Shown: positions 8,926 through 18,813 of the stretch, piece after piece | Layout of the letters: every line of letters begins with the position of its first letter | Numbering within the stretch: the stretch's first letter is position 1 | Assembly: GCA_937981575.1 (NCBI GenBank) | Contig: CALJNR010000016.1 | Location: 16,109 to 80,108, forward strand | Reading direction: 5' to 3' | DNA from: an uncultured Clostridia bacterium | GTDB lineage: Bacteria > Bacillota > Clostridia > Lachnospirales > Cellulosilyticaceae | DNA: 64,000 nucleotides | The notes under the pieces: generated by a model | The model's input: the letters and a program-made list of their open reading frames with translations, nothing else | The model's database searches: none | Told to the model about the DNA's origin: nothing | Translations under genes and position numbers: made by a program

Positions 8926-10506
8926 GTGAAAAGGTTGTTTCTATTATTTTATATGTTCATTTTAATAGTTTATTCAATACCTTTTATACCGATGTCTGTA
9001 AAAAGTATTCTAGGTATTCTTTTTATTTTGTTAAGCAGCACAAAGGGAAATCTGAAGATTAGTTTGATGACAGCGACACTTTGTGTACTGCTGGGAGTTA
9101 TTAATGTTTTGTTAGGAATCAATATAGATAATAAAAAGGCAATCCTAAATACGTTTTTAGGGTCTCTAACCTATTATATAATCGCCTATTATTCTGGGCG
9201 TTTCACACAAATACTCCGAGACAAAAATTATGAGCTCAACTGTGAAATTGAAAGACGAAAAAAAGTAGAAAAAGAACTAGAACATGAACTTATATTATTT
9301 AAAGGCTTGATGAATACAATTCCAAGTCCCATTTTTTTTAAAGATATGGATCTTAAATACATACAATACAATCGTGCTCTAGAGGAAGCTATAGGAATAA
9401 ACAGAGAAGAAGCTGTTGGGAAGACCGTTTTCGATATTGCTGATTATAACCATGCAAGTATCTATCAAAGGATGGACTTTGAGCTGCTTAAGCAGATGGG
9501 AAGCCAGACCTATGAAGATACTGTCCAGTTTGCGGATGGAAGCTTAAGAAATATCATTTTTAATAAATCCGTTTTTGCAGACGCAAATGGAAACCCGCAT
9601 GGAATAGTTGGAGTTATGACTGATATTACAGATAAAAAGGAAATAGTAACGCTCAAGCAGAATATGATAGAAAACACGCAGATTATGGAGCAAATATTAG
9701 AAAATGATAAAGTGAAAACAGAATTCTTCTCCAATATTTCTCATGAACTTAGAACCCCTCTTAATGTTATCTTGGGATCTATACAGTTAATGGACTTTTA
9801 TCTTGAGGGTGAAGCTTACCATGATAATCAGGAAAAGGTTACACGCAACATAGGGACAATTAAGCAAAATTGCTATAGACTCTTAAAGCTGGTTAATAAT
9901 CTTATAGATATCACCAAAATTGATGCAAAGGCTTTTGAACTGCATCTCGAAAATTGTAATATTGTAAACATCATTGAAGAGATTACCTTATCCGTATCAG
10001 ATTACATAGAGAATAAAGGGATAGAACTAATATTTGATACGGATATAGAAGAAAAGATCATGGCCTGTGATGCTGAAAAAGTCGAAAGAATTTTACTTAA
10101 CTTGCTTTCAAATGCCATAAAGTTTACCCCAATGGGTGGCAAAATTTCAGTCAATGTCTATGACAGGGCAGAGGGCATTTGTATTGAGGTTAAGGATACA
10201 GGAATAGGGATTCCAGCAGATAAGCAAAAGCAGATCTTTAGCCGCTTTTATCAAGCAGATGAAATGTTTACCAGAAAGCATGAAGGCAGTGGAATAGGGT
10301 TAAGCCTTGTAAAATCATTGGCAGAAATGCACGGGGGAACTGCAAGCTTTATAAGCCAGGAGGGGGTTGGTACTACCTTTATCATTATACTTTCTGGAAG
10401 TGCCATAGAAAACAAAGCAATCAATTATACTGCTGTGAGAAAACAAGATCATGTAGAACGTATCAGTGTTGAGTTTTCAGATATTTACTCGATTAGAGCT
10501 TGTTAG
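8926..10506 (+). CDS. PAS-domain membrane histidine kinase
   Basis: The 526-aa protein has four predicted N-terminal helices in the first 95 residues and a short coiled segment (NCEIERRKKVEKELEHEL). A PAS domain at about 125-235 follows, then HisKA with SHELRTPLN (phospho-acceptor His273) and a HATPase domain with DTGIGIPADK and GSGIGLSLVK. GTG is the start, with AAAAGGTG upstream. No response regulator is adjacent, so this is an orphan kinase. The PAS domain may sense a small molecule or redox state. Confidence 0.9.
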   Translation: MKRLFLLFYMFILIVYSIPFIPMSVKSILGILFILLSSTKGNLKISLMTATLCVLLGVINVLLGINIDNKKAILNTFLGSLTYYIIAYYSGRFTQILRDKNYELNCEIERRKKVEKELEHELILFKGLMNTIPSPIFFKDMDLKYIQYNRALEEAIGINREEAVGKTVFDIADYNHASIYQRMDFELLKQMGSQTYEDTVQFADGSLRNIIFNKSVFADANGNPHGIVGVMTDITDKKEIVTLKQNMIENTQIMEQILENDKVKTEFFSNISHELRTPLNVILGSIQLMDFYLEGEAYHDNQEKVTRNIGTIKQNCYRLLKLVNNLIDITKIDAKAFELHLENCNIVNIIEEITLSVSDYIENKGIELIFDTDIEEKIMACDAEKVERILLNLLSNAIKFTPMGGKISVNVYDRAEGICIEVKDTGIGIPADKQKQIFSRFYQADEMFTRKHEGSGIGLSLVKSLAEMHGGTASFISQEGVGTTFIIILSGSAIENKAINYTAVRKQDHVERISVEFSDIYSIRAC

Positions 10507-10623
10507 TTTTGTAATAGGCATACATCGTCAATAAGGCATAGGGACATTGCAGGATACTTGGAATGGGAACGTGTCTTGAACTCTATAGGTAGAGGGATTA
10601 GAATGAGGTGGATTTCGGGAGAA

Positions 10624-10665
10624 AGAACTTAACGAGCTTTGTCAGGCTGGTTAGGTTCTTTTTTT
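10624..10665 (+). terminator. Intrinsic terminator after the PAS kinase
   Basis: A 14-position stem (10624-10637 with 10646-10659, one mismatch and one G-T wobble) is directly followed by seven T residues. Confidence 0.85.
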
Positions 10666-10685
10666 AATTAAGATGTAGAGAAGTA

Positions 10686-10740
10686 TTGACATGGCAAAAT
10701 ATACGTAATATATTACTTATGTGGGTAATGTGTTACGTAT
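10686..10740 (+). promoter_or_regulatory. Promoter with double palindromic operator before the FMN-binding gene
   Basis: TTGACA (10686-10691) and TATATT (10709-10714) lie 17 bases apart. GTAATATATTAC (10705-10716) overlaps the -10 and GTAATGTGTTAC (10725-10736) lies at the start point, exactly 20 bp apart. The pair is enclosed by ATACGTAA (10701) and TTACGTAT (10733). A repressor could bind both sites on one DNA face. Confidence 0.75.
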
Positions 10741-10828
10741 AATTGAAAGTTATGACTAAAGAAGTTACACATTATTTATAAGATTTATAAAGAGGTATTT
10801 TTGATGAAGAGAACAAGGAGGCACAATA

Positions 10829-11227
10829 ATGAAGGTGTTATTTAAAGTGGTACTAGCAGGAATTTTACTTTTTATTATTGCTGTTGTAAGCGGCATGTTT
10901 TATCTAAGCAGTGGACTTGAGGCAGGAGGCAGAGTTCAGGTCAATCCTATTTATTTGGAGTCCCTTAAAGATGGCAATTACATAGGAAAATATAAAGCAG
11001 GAAGATGGACTAACGAACTTCGTATAACTGTGCAAGATCAAAGAATTATAAAGATTGATATTGTTAAGGATGTTAAGTTTCCAAAGCCGGAATGGACTGC
11101 GGAGCTCTTGGAAAGAATTATAAAAAAACAAAATACGGACATAGATATTATAGCGGGAGCTACGGTTACAAGCAAAGCTTACCTGAAATCCGTAGAGAAT
11201 GCTTTGCAACAGGGAAATAATAAATAA
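10829..11227 (+). CDS. FMN-binding domain protein, membrane anchored
   Basis: The 132-aa protein has one N-terminal membrane helix (about residues 5-27) and an extracytoplasmic FMN_bind domain. The motif AGATVTSKA near the C-terminus is the (S)GATxTS site where FMN is attached covalently through Thr in NqrC/RnfG relatives. AAGGAGG precedes the ATG. It is a stand-alone single-domain flavoprotein, perhaps an electron carrier in extracellular or quinone-linked redox. The double operator upstream suggests tight induction. Confidence 0.85.
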   Translation: MKVLFKVVLAGILLFIIAVVSGMFYLSSGLEAGGRVQVNPIYLESLKDGNYIGKYKAGRWTNELRITVQDQRIIKIDIVKDVKFPKPEWTAELLERIIKKQNTDIDIIAGATVTSKAYLKSVENALQQGNNK

Positions 11228-11549
11228 ATGATATAAGATGTGCAAAACTAGAGGATGACAGGACATCAAGTATAAGGAGTACTTAAAAAGTGTTAGTAAT
11301 AGCCGTGCTATTATAAGATGGTATATGAAGTACTAGAAGATCTTAGGAAATATTTGTTTGTATACTCCATTAGCAGTAGATGATAAAATAATTTGTAATG
11401 ATACGATTTAACCCTATGGGGCATATTAGGCGATAACAAAAACTTAATATGCTTCTATTCACTTATTAATGGATAAGGACTATAATCATATATATAGGAG
11501 AAGTAAAAATTCACTTCGTATTTATACAAATGAAATGGAGGAGAATAAT
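11228..11549. other. Non-coding interval before the chemotaxis gene
   Basis: I see no gene. A weak hairpin is formed by GCATATTA (11420-11427) and TAATATGC (11444-11451). No c-di-GMP riboswitch consensus is recognisable. Confidence 0.4.
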
Positions 11550-13610
11550 ATGTTCAAAGGACTAACTGGTAAATCAATTGTTGCTTTTGGAATTGTAATA
11601 AGTATCATCTGTGGTTCGTTTGGCATGGTGACCTATACTATTGCTAAAAAGATAGTTGAAAAAGAAATTGAACAAAAGCTGCAGCATCAGATGGCAGAAA
11701 CGATTAATGAAATAGAGAACTATCTTACAGCACACAAAAAGATAGTCTATAGTTTATCTAAAACCATTGAGGCTGTGGGCAAAGACCTCACAAAAGAAGA
11801 GTACATAGCATTATTAACGAAGTATCCATCAGCTAACGAAGAAACATTAGGAACAGGCGTATGGTATGAGCCTTATCAGTATGATAGAGCGCTTAAGTAT
11901 TTTGGCCCTTATGCTTATAAAGATGAAGGGAAGGTTGTATTTACAGAAGAGTATGCAACGGCAGAATATGATTATGTCAGTTGGGATTGGTATACGATGG
12001 CTAAAGGGGTAAAGGATGATGTGGTGTGGACAGCACCTTATCATGATGAATTATCAGGTATTATTATGATAACAGCCACTGCGCCACTTTATGAAAATGG
12101 AACCTTCCAAGGGGTAGTAACCAGTGATATGGATCTCAATGTACTGCAAGATATTGTAGGGAGCATTCAAGTTGGAAAAACTGGGAAAGCGCATCTTATA
12201 GATCAAGAGGGAGTTTATATCGTAACAGATGATAAAGAAAAAGCAATGAAGGTAAATATTACAGAGGATTCAAATAAAGATTTATCCAGCAAAAGTAAAG
12301 TGATTCTAGAAGAAGAGAATGGCAGATTCCGATTTAAGCATGGAAAAGAGGGTTATTATGCCTATTATTCGCGGATTCCGCAAACCGGATGGAATGTTCT
12401 GCTTACCATTTCAGAAGAAGAGGCAGCTTTAGCACTTCGAAATCTTGGAGCAGGTATAGTACTTACCAGTCTTTTCATTTTAGCATTTGGCATACTGGCC
12501 GTAGTTCTTATGAGCAGGACCATTACTAAACCGATTATTGCTTTATCAGGCATTATTGAGCGTTTGTCTAATTATGACTTGACTGTTGCAGAAAATAATC
12601 AAATATTAAGCTATATGAAGCGAAAAGATGAGATAGGATTAATCACTAAGGCGTTAATGCATATGCAGAGTAATCTTGTTGAGCTTATTCATAAAGTTTC
12701 AAGCATCTCTTCTCAAGTAGCTGCTGCCTCCGAAGAACTGACAGCTGTTAGCCAGCAGTCGGCCCAGGCGGCAGACGAAACGGCCCGAACGATTGATGAG
12801 ATAGCAAAAGGAGCGTCTGCTCAAGCTAAGGACACAGAAAGCGGAGCGGTGCATATTAATGGGCTGGGGCAGCTTATAGAAGAGGACGAGCAGCATATTG
12901 TACATCTCAATGAATCAACCTACGAAGTGAGTAAGCTGAAAGACGAAGGTCTTGCAATTTTAAAAGGGTTAGTAGAAAAAACTAAAATCAGCAACAAGTC
13001 ATCAAAAGAAGTTTATGAAAGCATTATGAGTACCAGCGAAGGGGCTGAAAAAATAGCAAGTGCCAGTCAGATGATCGAAAGTATTGCTAATCAGACGAAT
13101 CTGCTTGCCCTCAATGCTGCGATAGAAGCAGCAAGAGCCGGAGAGGCAGGGAGAGGGTTTGCAGTAGTAGCAGATGAAATACGAAAGCTGGCAGAAGAGT
13201 CAAATAAGTTTACGGAAGAGATTACGACAGTTATTAAGGGGCTTACCAGCAAGACCTTTCATGCAGTAGAAACGATAAAAGAAGTTGAAAAGAATATGGC
13301 GTCTCAGACAGAAAGCGTAGAAATGACCCATGAAAAATTCGATGGCATTCATGAGACTATAGAGAGAATCAGCCAAGTACTTGTTTCGATTAATGATTCG
13401 AGTGGAAAAATGCAGGATAAGAAAAATGAAATTATAAGTATCATCGAAAACCTATCTGCTATATCACAAGAAAATGCCGCAGGAACCCAAGAAGCTGCAG
13501 CATCTGTTGAAGAGCAGACAGCCTCTATGGAAGAAATAGCAAGTGCCAGCGAATCTTTATCCAAACTGGCAGAAGAACTTCAGCAGCACATCAGCAAATT
13601 TAAACTCTAA
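11550..13610 (+). CDS. Methyl-accepting chemotaxis protein with extracellular Cache-type sensor
   Basis: The 686-aa protein starts at the ATG at 11550 behind AATGGAGGAG; an earlier in-frame ATG at 11469 has no such site. It has a membrane helix at about 10-30, a periplasmic-side dCache-like sensor ([15 protein letters not shown] and [15 protein letters not shown]), and a second helix near 305-327. HAMP and a long cytoplasmic coiled coil with the hairpin tip [20 protein letters not shown] follow. It signals attractants or repellents to CheA through CheW, which are not in this window. The stop is followed by REP-like palindromes. Confidence 0.93.
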   Translation: MFKGLTGKSIVAFGIVISIICGSFGMVTYTIAKKIVEKEIEQKLQHQMAETINEIENYLTAHKKIVYSLSKTIEAVGKDLTKEEYIALLTKYPSANEETLGTGVWYEPYQYDRALKYFGPYAYKDEGKVVFTEEYATAEYDYVSWDWYTMAKGVKDDVVWTAPYHDELSGIIMITATAPLYENGTFQGVVTSDMDLNVLQDIVGSIQVGKTGKAHLIDQEGVYIVTDDKEKAMKVNITEDSNKDLSSKSKVILEEENGRFRFKHGKEGYYAYYSRIPQTGWNVLLTISEEEAALALRNLGAGIVLTSLFILAFGILAVVLMSRTITKPIIALSGIIERLSNYDLTVAENNQILSYMKRKDEIGLITKALMHMQSNLVELIHKVSSISSQVAAASEELTAVSQQSAQAADETARTIDEIAKGASAQAKDTESGAVHINGLGQLIEEDEQHIVHLNESTYEVSKLKDEGLAILKGLVEKTKISNKSSKEVYESIMSTSEGAEKIASASQMIESIANQTNLLALNAAIEAARAGEAGRGFAVVADEIRKLAEESNKFTEEITTVIKGLTSKTFHAVETIKEVEKNMASQTESVEMTHEKFDGIHETIERISQVLVSINDSSGKMQDKKNEIISIIENLSAISQENAAGTQEAAASVEEQTASMEEIASASESLSKLAEELQQHISKFKL

Positions 13611-13627
13611 AACTTTAGTAAAACTTT

Positions 13628-13768
13628 GGGGACGGTTCTCTAATAATCATGTTTTGATAAACACGATTATTAGAGAACCGTCCCCGCTTTATTTCATTTC
13701 AGTTGATAACGGGAATATTGGAGAACCGTCCCATAATAGAAGAATAGGAATATTAGAGAACCGTCCCC
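13628..13768. repeat. Cluster of REP-like GGGACGGTTCTC / GAGAACCGTCCC palindromes
   Basis: A perfect 21-bp inverted repeat (13628-13648 with 13665-13685) starts with GGGGACGGTTCTC. Beyond an A/C mismatch its stem continues with 5 more pairs to a 4-base loop. Two further GAGAACCGTCCC half-copies, each preceded by GGAATATT, follow at 13712-13732 and 13747-13768. Such extragenic palindromes are often moved by REP-associated Y1 transposases, none of which is encoded here. The hairpin may also terminate the chemotaxis gene. Confidence 0.85.
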
Positions 13769-13851
13769 TACGAGAATATTATTTTTGACTTGTTTAAAAG
13801 AAGGGTATAATATAAAACTAAAGATCTAAAATTATTAGGGAGGATATACAG

Positions 13852-14268
13852 ATGAAGTCCTATAGAAAGGAACTTTATATTGATATTAAAACGAGAAGAG
13901 CTTTTATAAATATTACGAGTAAGGTGGAAGAATGCCTGAGGGAAAGTGGTATTCAAGAAGGACTTCTTCTATGTAACGCGATGCATATTACGGCTAGTGT
14001 TTTCATTAATGATGATGAATCGGGGCTTCATAGAGATTTTGAACGTTTTTTAGAAAAGCTTGCACCAGAACGGCCCTATGATCAATATGACCATAATGGA
14101 TATGAAGATAATGCGGATGCACATCTTAAAAGAACGATTATGGGCAGAGAAGTTGTGGCAGCTGTTACAGAAGGCAAATTGGATTTTGGCCCATGGGAGC
14201 AGATCTTTTATGGAGAGTTTGATGGCAAGAGGCCTAAGAGAATCTTGATTAAGATTATCGGAGAGTAA
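13852..14268 (+). CDS. YjbQ family (UPF0047) protein
   Basis: The 138-aa protein matches the YjbQ/UPF0047 family over its whole length: [18 protein letters not shown] in the middle, the conserved His in [10 protein letters not shown], then [13 protein letters not shown]. Family members form trimers with a metal- or phosphate-binding cleft, and some show weak thiamine-phosphate synthase activity; the true role is unsettled. GGGAGGA precedes the ATG. It stands alone between the palindrome cluster and rpoN. Confidence 0.88.
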   Translation: MKSYRKELYIDIKTRRAFINITSKVEECLRESGIQEGLLLCNAMHITASVFINDDESGLHRDFERFLEKLAPERPYDQYDHNGYEDNADAHLKRTIMGREVVAAVTEGKLDFGPWEQIFYGEFDGKRPKRILIKIIGE

Positions 14269-14330
14269 GGTTTGAAAGAAGCAAGTGTGCTAAATGCAAC
14301 AACGAGCTAAATAGAAATGAAGGTGATTTT

Positions 14331-15689
14331 ATGGGGATAGATATGGGACATTTTCTAGAGTTAAAGCTAAAAACATCTTTATCACCAGAGCTTCAACAAT
14401 CTATGAGAATCCTTCAGATGGGAATAGAGGAACTAAATGCTTTTCTTAAAGAGGAAGCAATGCAGAATCCGGTCATTGATATTGAGTCTTTCGGTGAGGC
14501 ACCAAACACAGGAGAGCAGCTTAGTAAAAAGCTAGAGTGGTTGGAGGATGCAGATAAAGATAACCGTGTTTTTTATCAGAGTGAAGGGGAAAGGACAGAA
14601 GGGACTGACCTTGCCATTTGTGAAAACACGTTGCAGGAGTATCTGCTCCCACAGCTTTATTATCTTCCGCTTACTCCTGTGCAGAAAAAGCTCACGCGAT
14701 ACATTATTGATGCACTTAATCCGGATGGGTATTTAGAGGATTCGGCAGAATTTATTGCGCAGGTTTTCCATGTCACTATGGAAGAAGTGCAGAAAGCATT
14801 GGAAATTATTCAAGACTTAGAGCCTTGGGGCGTTGGTGCCAGAGACCTGAAAGAATGCATTATCATTCAACTACGCAAAAAACAGATATACGATCAAAAA
14901 TTGTATGAACTAGTGGAAGACTATTTAGAACTGCTATCAAAAAATAAACTGAATTCTATTGCTCGTGCAATGCAGGTTACGGTAGATGAGCTTCAGGGGT
15001 ATGTATCTGTTATCAAAAGTCTAAATCCTAAACCTGGCAGTGCTTTTGGGAAAAGGTCATCCGTCAGGTATATGATTCCGGATATTTTAGTTATTAAGTT
15101 TAAGGATTACTTTGAGGTACTGACGAATCAGACGGCTTACCCGCATATAGTTATCAATCCTTACTACAAAACGATGCTGAAAGAGGGTACTGACGCTGAT
15201 ACATGTAAGTATATCTCGAAATGTATTGATAAAGCTTCGTGGGCGCTGCGGTGCATTGAGCAAAGAAACAGTACGTTGCTGCAAGTGGCAAAGACTGTGG
15301 TAGAAATCCAAAAAGACTTTTTTGATCGAGGAACAGCGCATCTTTTACCGATGACACTTAGAGATATTGCAGTGAAGTTAAACATTCATGAGTCTACAGT
15401 GAGCAGAGCCATTAGAGATAAGTACCTTCAATGTCCCTGGGGTGTTTTCAGCTTTAAATATTTTTTCAGCAGTGGTATTTCGGGCAAGGAAGATGAGGTT
15501 TTAACGCCCACTCAAATAATGAGTAAAATTAAAAGGATCATCAAAGAAGAAAATAAAGCAAAACCTTTAAGTGATCAAAAGATCTCAGATATCTTGGCCG
15601 CAGAGGACAGTCAGGTGGCGAGGAGAACGGTGGCAAAGTATAGGGAAGCTTTAAATATCCCAGCTGCCTCAGAACGAAAAACTAAATAG
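14331..15689 (+). CDS. rpoN: RNA polymerase sigma-54 factor
   Basis: The 452-aa protein has all RpoN parts. The N-terminal activator-interacting region is Gln/Leu-rich (LSPELQQSMRILQMGIEELN). A core-binding domain follows, then the DNA-binding region with a helix-turn-helix (ALRDIAVKLNIHESTVSRA written here as LRDIAVKLNIHESTVSRAIR) and the exact RpoN box ARRTVAKYRE at residues 430-439 that reads the -24 element. AAGGTG precedes the ATG. Its neighbour is a sigma-54 activator, and a matching promoter lies before tnaA, so the factor is encoded beside one of its targets. Confidence 0.97.
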   Translation: MGIDMGHFLELKLKTSLSPELQQSMRILQMGIEELNAFLKEEAMQNPVIDIESFGEAPNTGEQLSKKLEWLEDADKDNRVFYQSEGERTEGTDLAICENTLQEYLLPQLYYLPLTPVQKKLTRYIIDALNPDGYLEDSAEFIAQVFHVTMEEVQKALEIIQDLEPWGVGARDLKECIIIQLRKKQIYDQKLYELVEDYLELLSKNKLNSIARAMQVTVDELQGYVSVIKSLNPKPGSAFGKRSSVRYMIPDILVIKFKDYFEVLTNQTAYPHIVINPYYKTMLKEGTDADTCKYISKCIDKASWALRCIEQRNSTLLQVAKTVVEIQKDFFDRGTAHLLPMTLRDIAVKLNIHESTVSRAIRDKYLQCPWGVFSFKYFFSSGISGKEDEVLTPTQIMSKIKRIIKEENKAKPLSDQKISDILAAEDSQVARRTVAKYREALNIPAASERKTK

Positions 15690-15709
15690 CAGACTAAGGC
15701 GGGAGAATT

Positions 15710-17071
15710 ATGTACATCCACAACATCATAAAGGCCAGTGAAAGCATTCTAGAATGTATTCATGACGGTATTGCTGTCGTAGATAAAAAAGGAATTGTTA
15801 TTTATGTGAATGATGCTAATTACCGGATTACAGGAAATGAGGCGAAGAATTTTTTAGGTAAACAAGTAAGAGATGTGGTTCCGGATTCAAGGATTCCCTA
15901 TGTTTTAGATACAGGAAGCAAGCTCATTGGCATTAAGACTAAGGTGAATGAGAAAGAAGTTATATCTAATATTGTCCCAGTTGTTTATAATGGCAAGGTA
16001 GAGGGAGCCATTTCAATATTTAGGGATCTATCCGAGATTGTAAGACTTAATGAAAAACTAGAAGATGCCAATCTTAAAATTCAGCATTTATACAAGGAGC
16101 TGAATTTCTTAACAGACGCAGACAGCAACATGATCATTGGTAGTAACCCTGAGATGCACAAAACATTAAAAATTGCCCAGAAAGCATCTTTAGTGAATTC
16201 CACCGTTTTGCTGCAGGGAGAAAGCGGAACAGGCAAAGAAGTATTTGCGCGGTTTATTCACCGTCATAGTTTGCGGGAGAACAAACCTTTAGTGACGGTT
16301 AACTGCGCTGCGATACCTGAGAGCCTTCTGGAAAGTGAACTGTTTGGTTATGAAGAAGGAGCTTTTACAGGAGCTAAAAAAGGCGGAAGACCTGGTATGT
16401 TTGAACTTGCAGATACTGGTACGATATTTTTAGATGAAATTGGTGATATGAATCTTTTGCTGCAGGCAAAGCTCCTAAGAGTGCTTCAGAGTCATGAAAT
16501 TATGCGGGTTGGTGGGACCAAGCTTAAACATATTGATGTAAGAGTCATTGCAGCGACTAATAAAAATCTGAAGCAGATGGTAGAGGATAAAACTTTTAGG
16601 GAAGATCTTTATTACAGGCTGGAAGTTATCAAGATTGATATCCCGCCGCTTAGAAGACGAAGAGAAGATATTTATTTATATATTCAATATGCCGCAAAAA
16701 AGATCAGCAAGCAGATTGGCAAAGAGGTATCAGTAAGTCCGAGGGTGATTAAGGCTCTTAGTGAATATCACTACCCTGGGAATGTAAGAGAACTTGAGAA
16801 TATTATTGAAGTCTGTATTGTAAGTGATGAGGACGGCATTATTGATATGGATGATTTACCGGAAAATATAAAGCCTCAAAAGCGAGGAGAAAATGGCATT
16901 CATTTTTATTTTGAAACCTTTCCTCAAATGGAGCAGCTAGAAAGGATGCTCTTAGAAAAGGCCGTTCAAATGTATCCTTCTAAGACAGAAGCGGCCAAAC
17001 ACCTCAATTTATCACGGGCAACTTTATATAGAAAGTTAGAAAAGTATGGCATAAGCTATGAAAAAGACTAA
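15710..17071 (+). CDS. PAS-containing sigma-54-dependent activator
   Basis: The 453-aa activator has a PAS domain (1-115), a short coiled linker, and an AAA+ domain with Walker A GESGTGKE near residue 170, the sigma-54 contact loop GAFTGA (217-222) and Walker B IFLDEIGD. A Fis-type helix-turn-helix ends it (EAAKHLNLSRATLYRKLEKY). GGCGGGAG precedes the ATG, 20 bases after rpoN. Three TGTATCA-N3-TGATACA palindromes and a -24/-12 promoter immediately downstream make tnaA its likely target. The PAS domain probably senses the inducer, possibly an aromatic amino acid. Confidence 0.94.
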   Translation: MYIHNIIKASESILECIHDGIAVVDKKGIVIYVNDANYRITGNEAKNFLGKQVRDVVPDSRIPYVLDTGSKLIGIKTKVNEKEVISNIVPVVYNGKVEGAISIFRDLSEIVRLNEKLEDANLKIQHLYKELNFLTDADSNMIIGSNPEMHKTLKIAQKASLVNSTVLLQGESGTGKEVFARFIHRHSLRENKPLVTVNCAAIPESLLESELFGYEEGAFTGAKKGGRPGMFELADTGTIFLDEIGDMNLLLQAKLLRVLQSHEIMRVGGTKLKHIDVRVIAATNKNLKQMVEDKTFREDLYYRLEVIKIDIPPLRRRREDIYLYIQYAAKKISKQIGKEVSVSPRVIKALSEYHYPGNVRELENIIEVCIVSDEDGIIDMDDLPENIKPQKRGENGIHFYFETFPQMEQLERMLLEKAVQMYPSKTEAAKHLNLSRATLYRKLEKYGISYEKD

Positions 17072-17083
17072 GAACTATGAAAG

Positions 17084-17241
17084 TGTATCAGTTTGATACA
17101 GTGGAAATGAAAAGGGGAGATATTTGTATCATTTTGATACAAGTATCTCCCCTTTTACAGGACAAGAGACGTAAATACACGTATTAAGAAAGAGACCAGC
17201 TCTTCCGAAAAGGAAGTTAGTGTATCATTTTGATACACTAA
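17084..17241. promoter_or_regulatory. Three upstream activator palindromes TGTATCA-N3-TGATACA
   Basis: Perfect copies lie at 17084-17100, 17125-17141 and 17221-17237 (spacers GTT, TTT, TTT). The third extends to 11-bp arms (17217-17241). They lie about 80-235 bp upstream of the -24 element, the usual range for enhancer sites bound by sigma-54 activators. The palindrome is not seen elsewhere in the window. Confidence 0.85.
17110..17156 (+). terminator. Long hairpin ending the activator gene, with an operator copy in its apex
   Basis: Bases 17110-17131 pair with 17135-17156 over 22 positions with one G-T wobble and a 3-base TTT loop. The base of the stem is AAAAGGGGAGATA / TATCTCCCCTTTT, giving a T-rich end. 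The tip is the second TGTATCA-N3-TGATACA site, so the element may serve both as terminator and binding site. Confidence 0.8.
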
Positions 17242-17316
17242 GAACTGCTGCTGCGCATTATAGCGCAAGAAATAAGTGCTTTTATCAGCTTTTTAGTTAA
17301 ATGTGAGCCGAAAAAG

Positions 17317-17334
17317 TTGGCATGGATCTTGCTT
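17317..17334 (+). promoter_or_regulatory. Sigma-54 (-24/-12) promoter of tnaA
   Basis: TTGGCATGGATCTTGCTT contains GG (17319-17320) and GC (17331-17332) separated by exactly 10 bases, and matches the TTGGCACG-N4-TTGC consensus with one change. It lies 55 bp before the tnaA start and downstream of the three activator palindromes. Confidence 0.9.
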
Positions 17335-17388
17335 ATATATATAAGTGTAAACAATTATATTTTACATACATTTTAAGGAGGAATTTAC

Positions 17389-18762
17389 ATGAGAGCAGCA
17401 GAACCTTTCAGAATTAAGATGGTAGAACCTATTAGACTCATTTCACGAGAAGAAAGAGAAAAGGCACTGGAAAATGCCGGATACAATCCATTTTCCCTAA
17501 GAGCAGAAGATGTGTATATAGACCTTTTAACAGACAGTGGTACGGGCGCTATGAGCGACTATCAATGGGCAGGGATTATGATGGGAGATGAATCCTATGC
17601 AGGAAGTAGAAACTATTATAATTTAGCACAGTCTGTTAAAGATATTATAGGTTATAACTATACGATTCCAACGCATCAAGGAAGAGGTGCTGAACAGGTA
17701 TTATTCCCTCTCCTTATTAAAAAAGGACAATATATTTTAGGCAACATGCATTTTGATACAACTAAAGCACATATTGAACTGGCAGGGGGGAGAGCTGTCA
17801 ACTTTGTAATAGAAAAAGCTTTTGACACAACAACACCTTTTGACTTCAAAGGAAACTTTGACATAGAAAAAATGGAAGCTTTTATCAAAGAAAAAGGCGT
17901 AGAAAACATCGGATTTATCTTAATGACAATTACTTGTAACAGCGCTGGCGGTCAGCCTGTATCTATGGCAAATTTAAGAGAAGTCAGCGCAGTAGGCAAA
18001 AAATATGGTATTCGCGTATTTATAGATGCTGCAAGGTTTGCAGAAAATGCTTACTTTATTAAGCAGAGAGAAAAAGGTTATGAAAATACAACCATTGTTG
18101 ACATTATCAAAGAACAATTCTCTTATGCAGAAGGCTTTACAATGAGTGCTAAAAAAGATGCACTAGTTAATATCGGAGGAATCTTAGGCATAAAAGATGA
18201 TGAAGAGCTCTTTGCAAAAGCAAGATCGATGACTGTACCAATGGAAGGCTTCCCAACATACGGCGGGCTTGCAGGAAGAGATATGGAAGCTTTAGCAAGA
18301 GGACTTAGAGAAGGGGCAGATGAGGATTATTTAAGATACCGCATTGAGCAGGTTGCGTATCTTGGCAGAAGGCTTATGGAAGGGGGCGTACCTATTCAAA
18401 CCCCTACAGGCGGGCATGCAGTATTCGTTGATGCCAAAAAGATGCTGCCACATATTCCAGGCGATCAATTCCCAGCACAGTCTTTAGCCAATGAACTGTA
18501 TTTAGAAGCAGGGGTTAGAGCTGTTGAAATTGGATCATTTCTTTTAGGAAGAGACCCAGAAACTGGACTGCAATGCGAATCACCAATGGAACTTTTAAGA
18601 CTTACTATTCCAAGAAGAACTTATACAAACAGCCATATGGACGTTGTCGCAGATGCACTGATTGCCATCAAAGACAGAGCAAACGCTCTTAAAGGATATG
18701 AATTCACGTATGAGCCAGCTATACTAAGACACTTTACTGCAAGACTCAAACCAATTGAATAA
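17389..18762 (+). CDS. tnaA: Tryptophanase (tryptophan indole-lyase)
   Basis: The 457-aa PLP enzyme splits L-tryptophan into indole, pyruvate and ammonia. It is homologous to both tryptophanase and tyrosine phenol-lyase. Two positions decide: Ile381 (RAVEIGS) stands where the phenol-lyase has its tyrosine-binding Arg, and His448 (LRHFTARL) stands where phenol-lyase has Phe. Both are tryptophanase-like. The PLP lysine is in MSAKKDA (Lys256). AAGGAGG precedes the ATG. No TnaC leader peptide is visible; a sigma-54 promoter replaces it. The next genes are a Na+ symporter and RidA. Confidence 0.93.
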   Translation: MRAAEPFRIKMVEPIRLISREEREKALENAGYNPFSLRAEDVYIDLLTDSGTGAMSDYQWAGIMMGDESYAGSRNYYNLAQSVKDIIGYNYTIPTHQGRGAEQVLFPLLIKKGQYILGNMHFDTTKAHIELAGGRAVNFVIEKAFDTTTPFDFKGNFDIEKMEAFIKEKGVENIGFILMTITCNSAGGQPVSMANLREVSAVGKKYGIRVFIDAARFAENAYFIKQREKGYENTTIVDIIKEQFSYAEGFTMSAKKDALVNIGGILGIKDDEELFAKARSMTVPMEGFPTYGGLAGRDMEALARGLREGADEDYLRYRIEQVAYLGRRLMEGGVPIQTPTGGHAVFVDAKKMLPHIPGDQFPAQSLANELYLEAGVRAVEIGSFLLGRDPETGLQCESPMELLRLTIPRRTYTNSHMDVVADALIAIKDRANALKGYEFTYEPAILRHFTARLKPIE

Positions 18763-18813
18763 GAGATAAAGAGAAAAATCAAAAGGACAAACACAATTTG
18801 AGGAGGTATATGT

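Noticed and set aside
11228..11549. A c-di-GMP riboswitch before the chemotaxis gene
   Set aside because: The conserved core of the class I riboswitch was not found; only a weak hairpin is seen.
13543..13788. An 81-codon frame across the palindrome cluster
   Set aside because: It overlaps the chemotaxis gene end and runs through REP-like repeats, so it is an accidental frame.
17157..17388. A TnaC-type leader peptide before tnaA
   Set aside because: No short frame with a Trp-Pro context and ribosome binding site is present.
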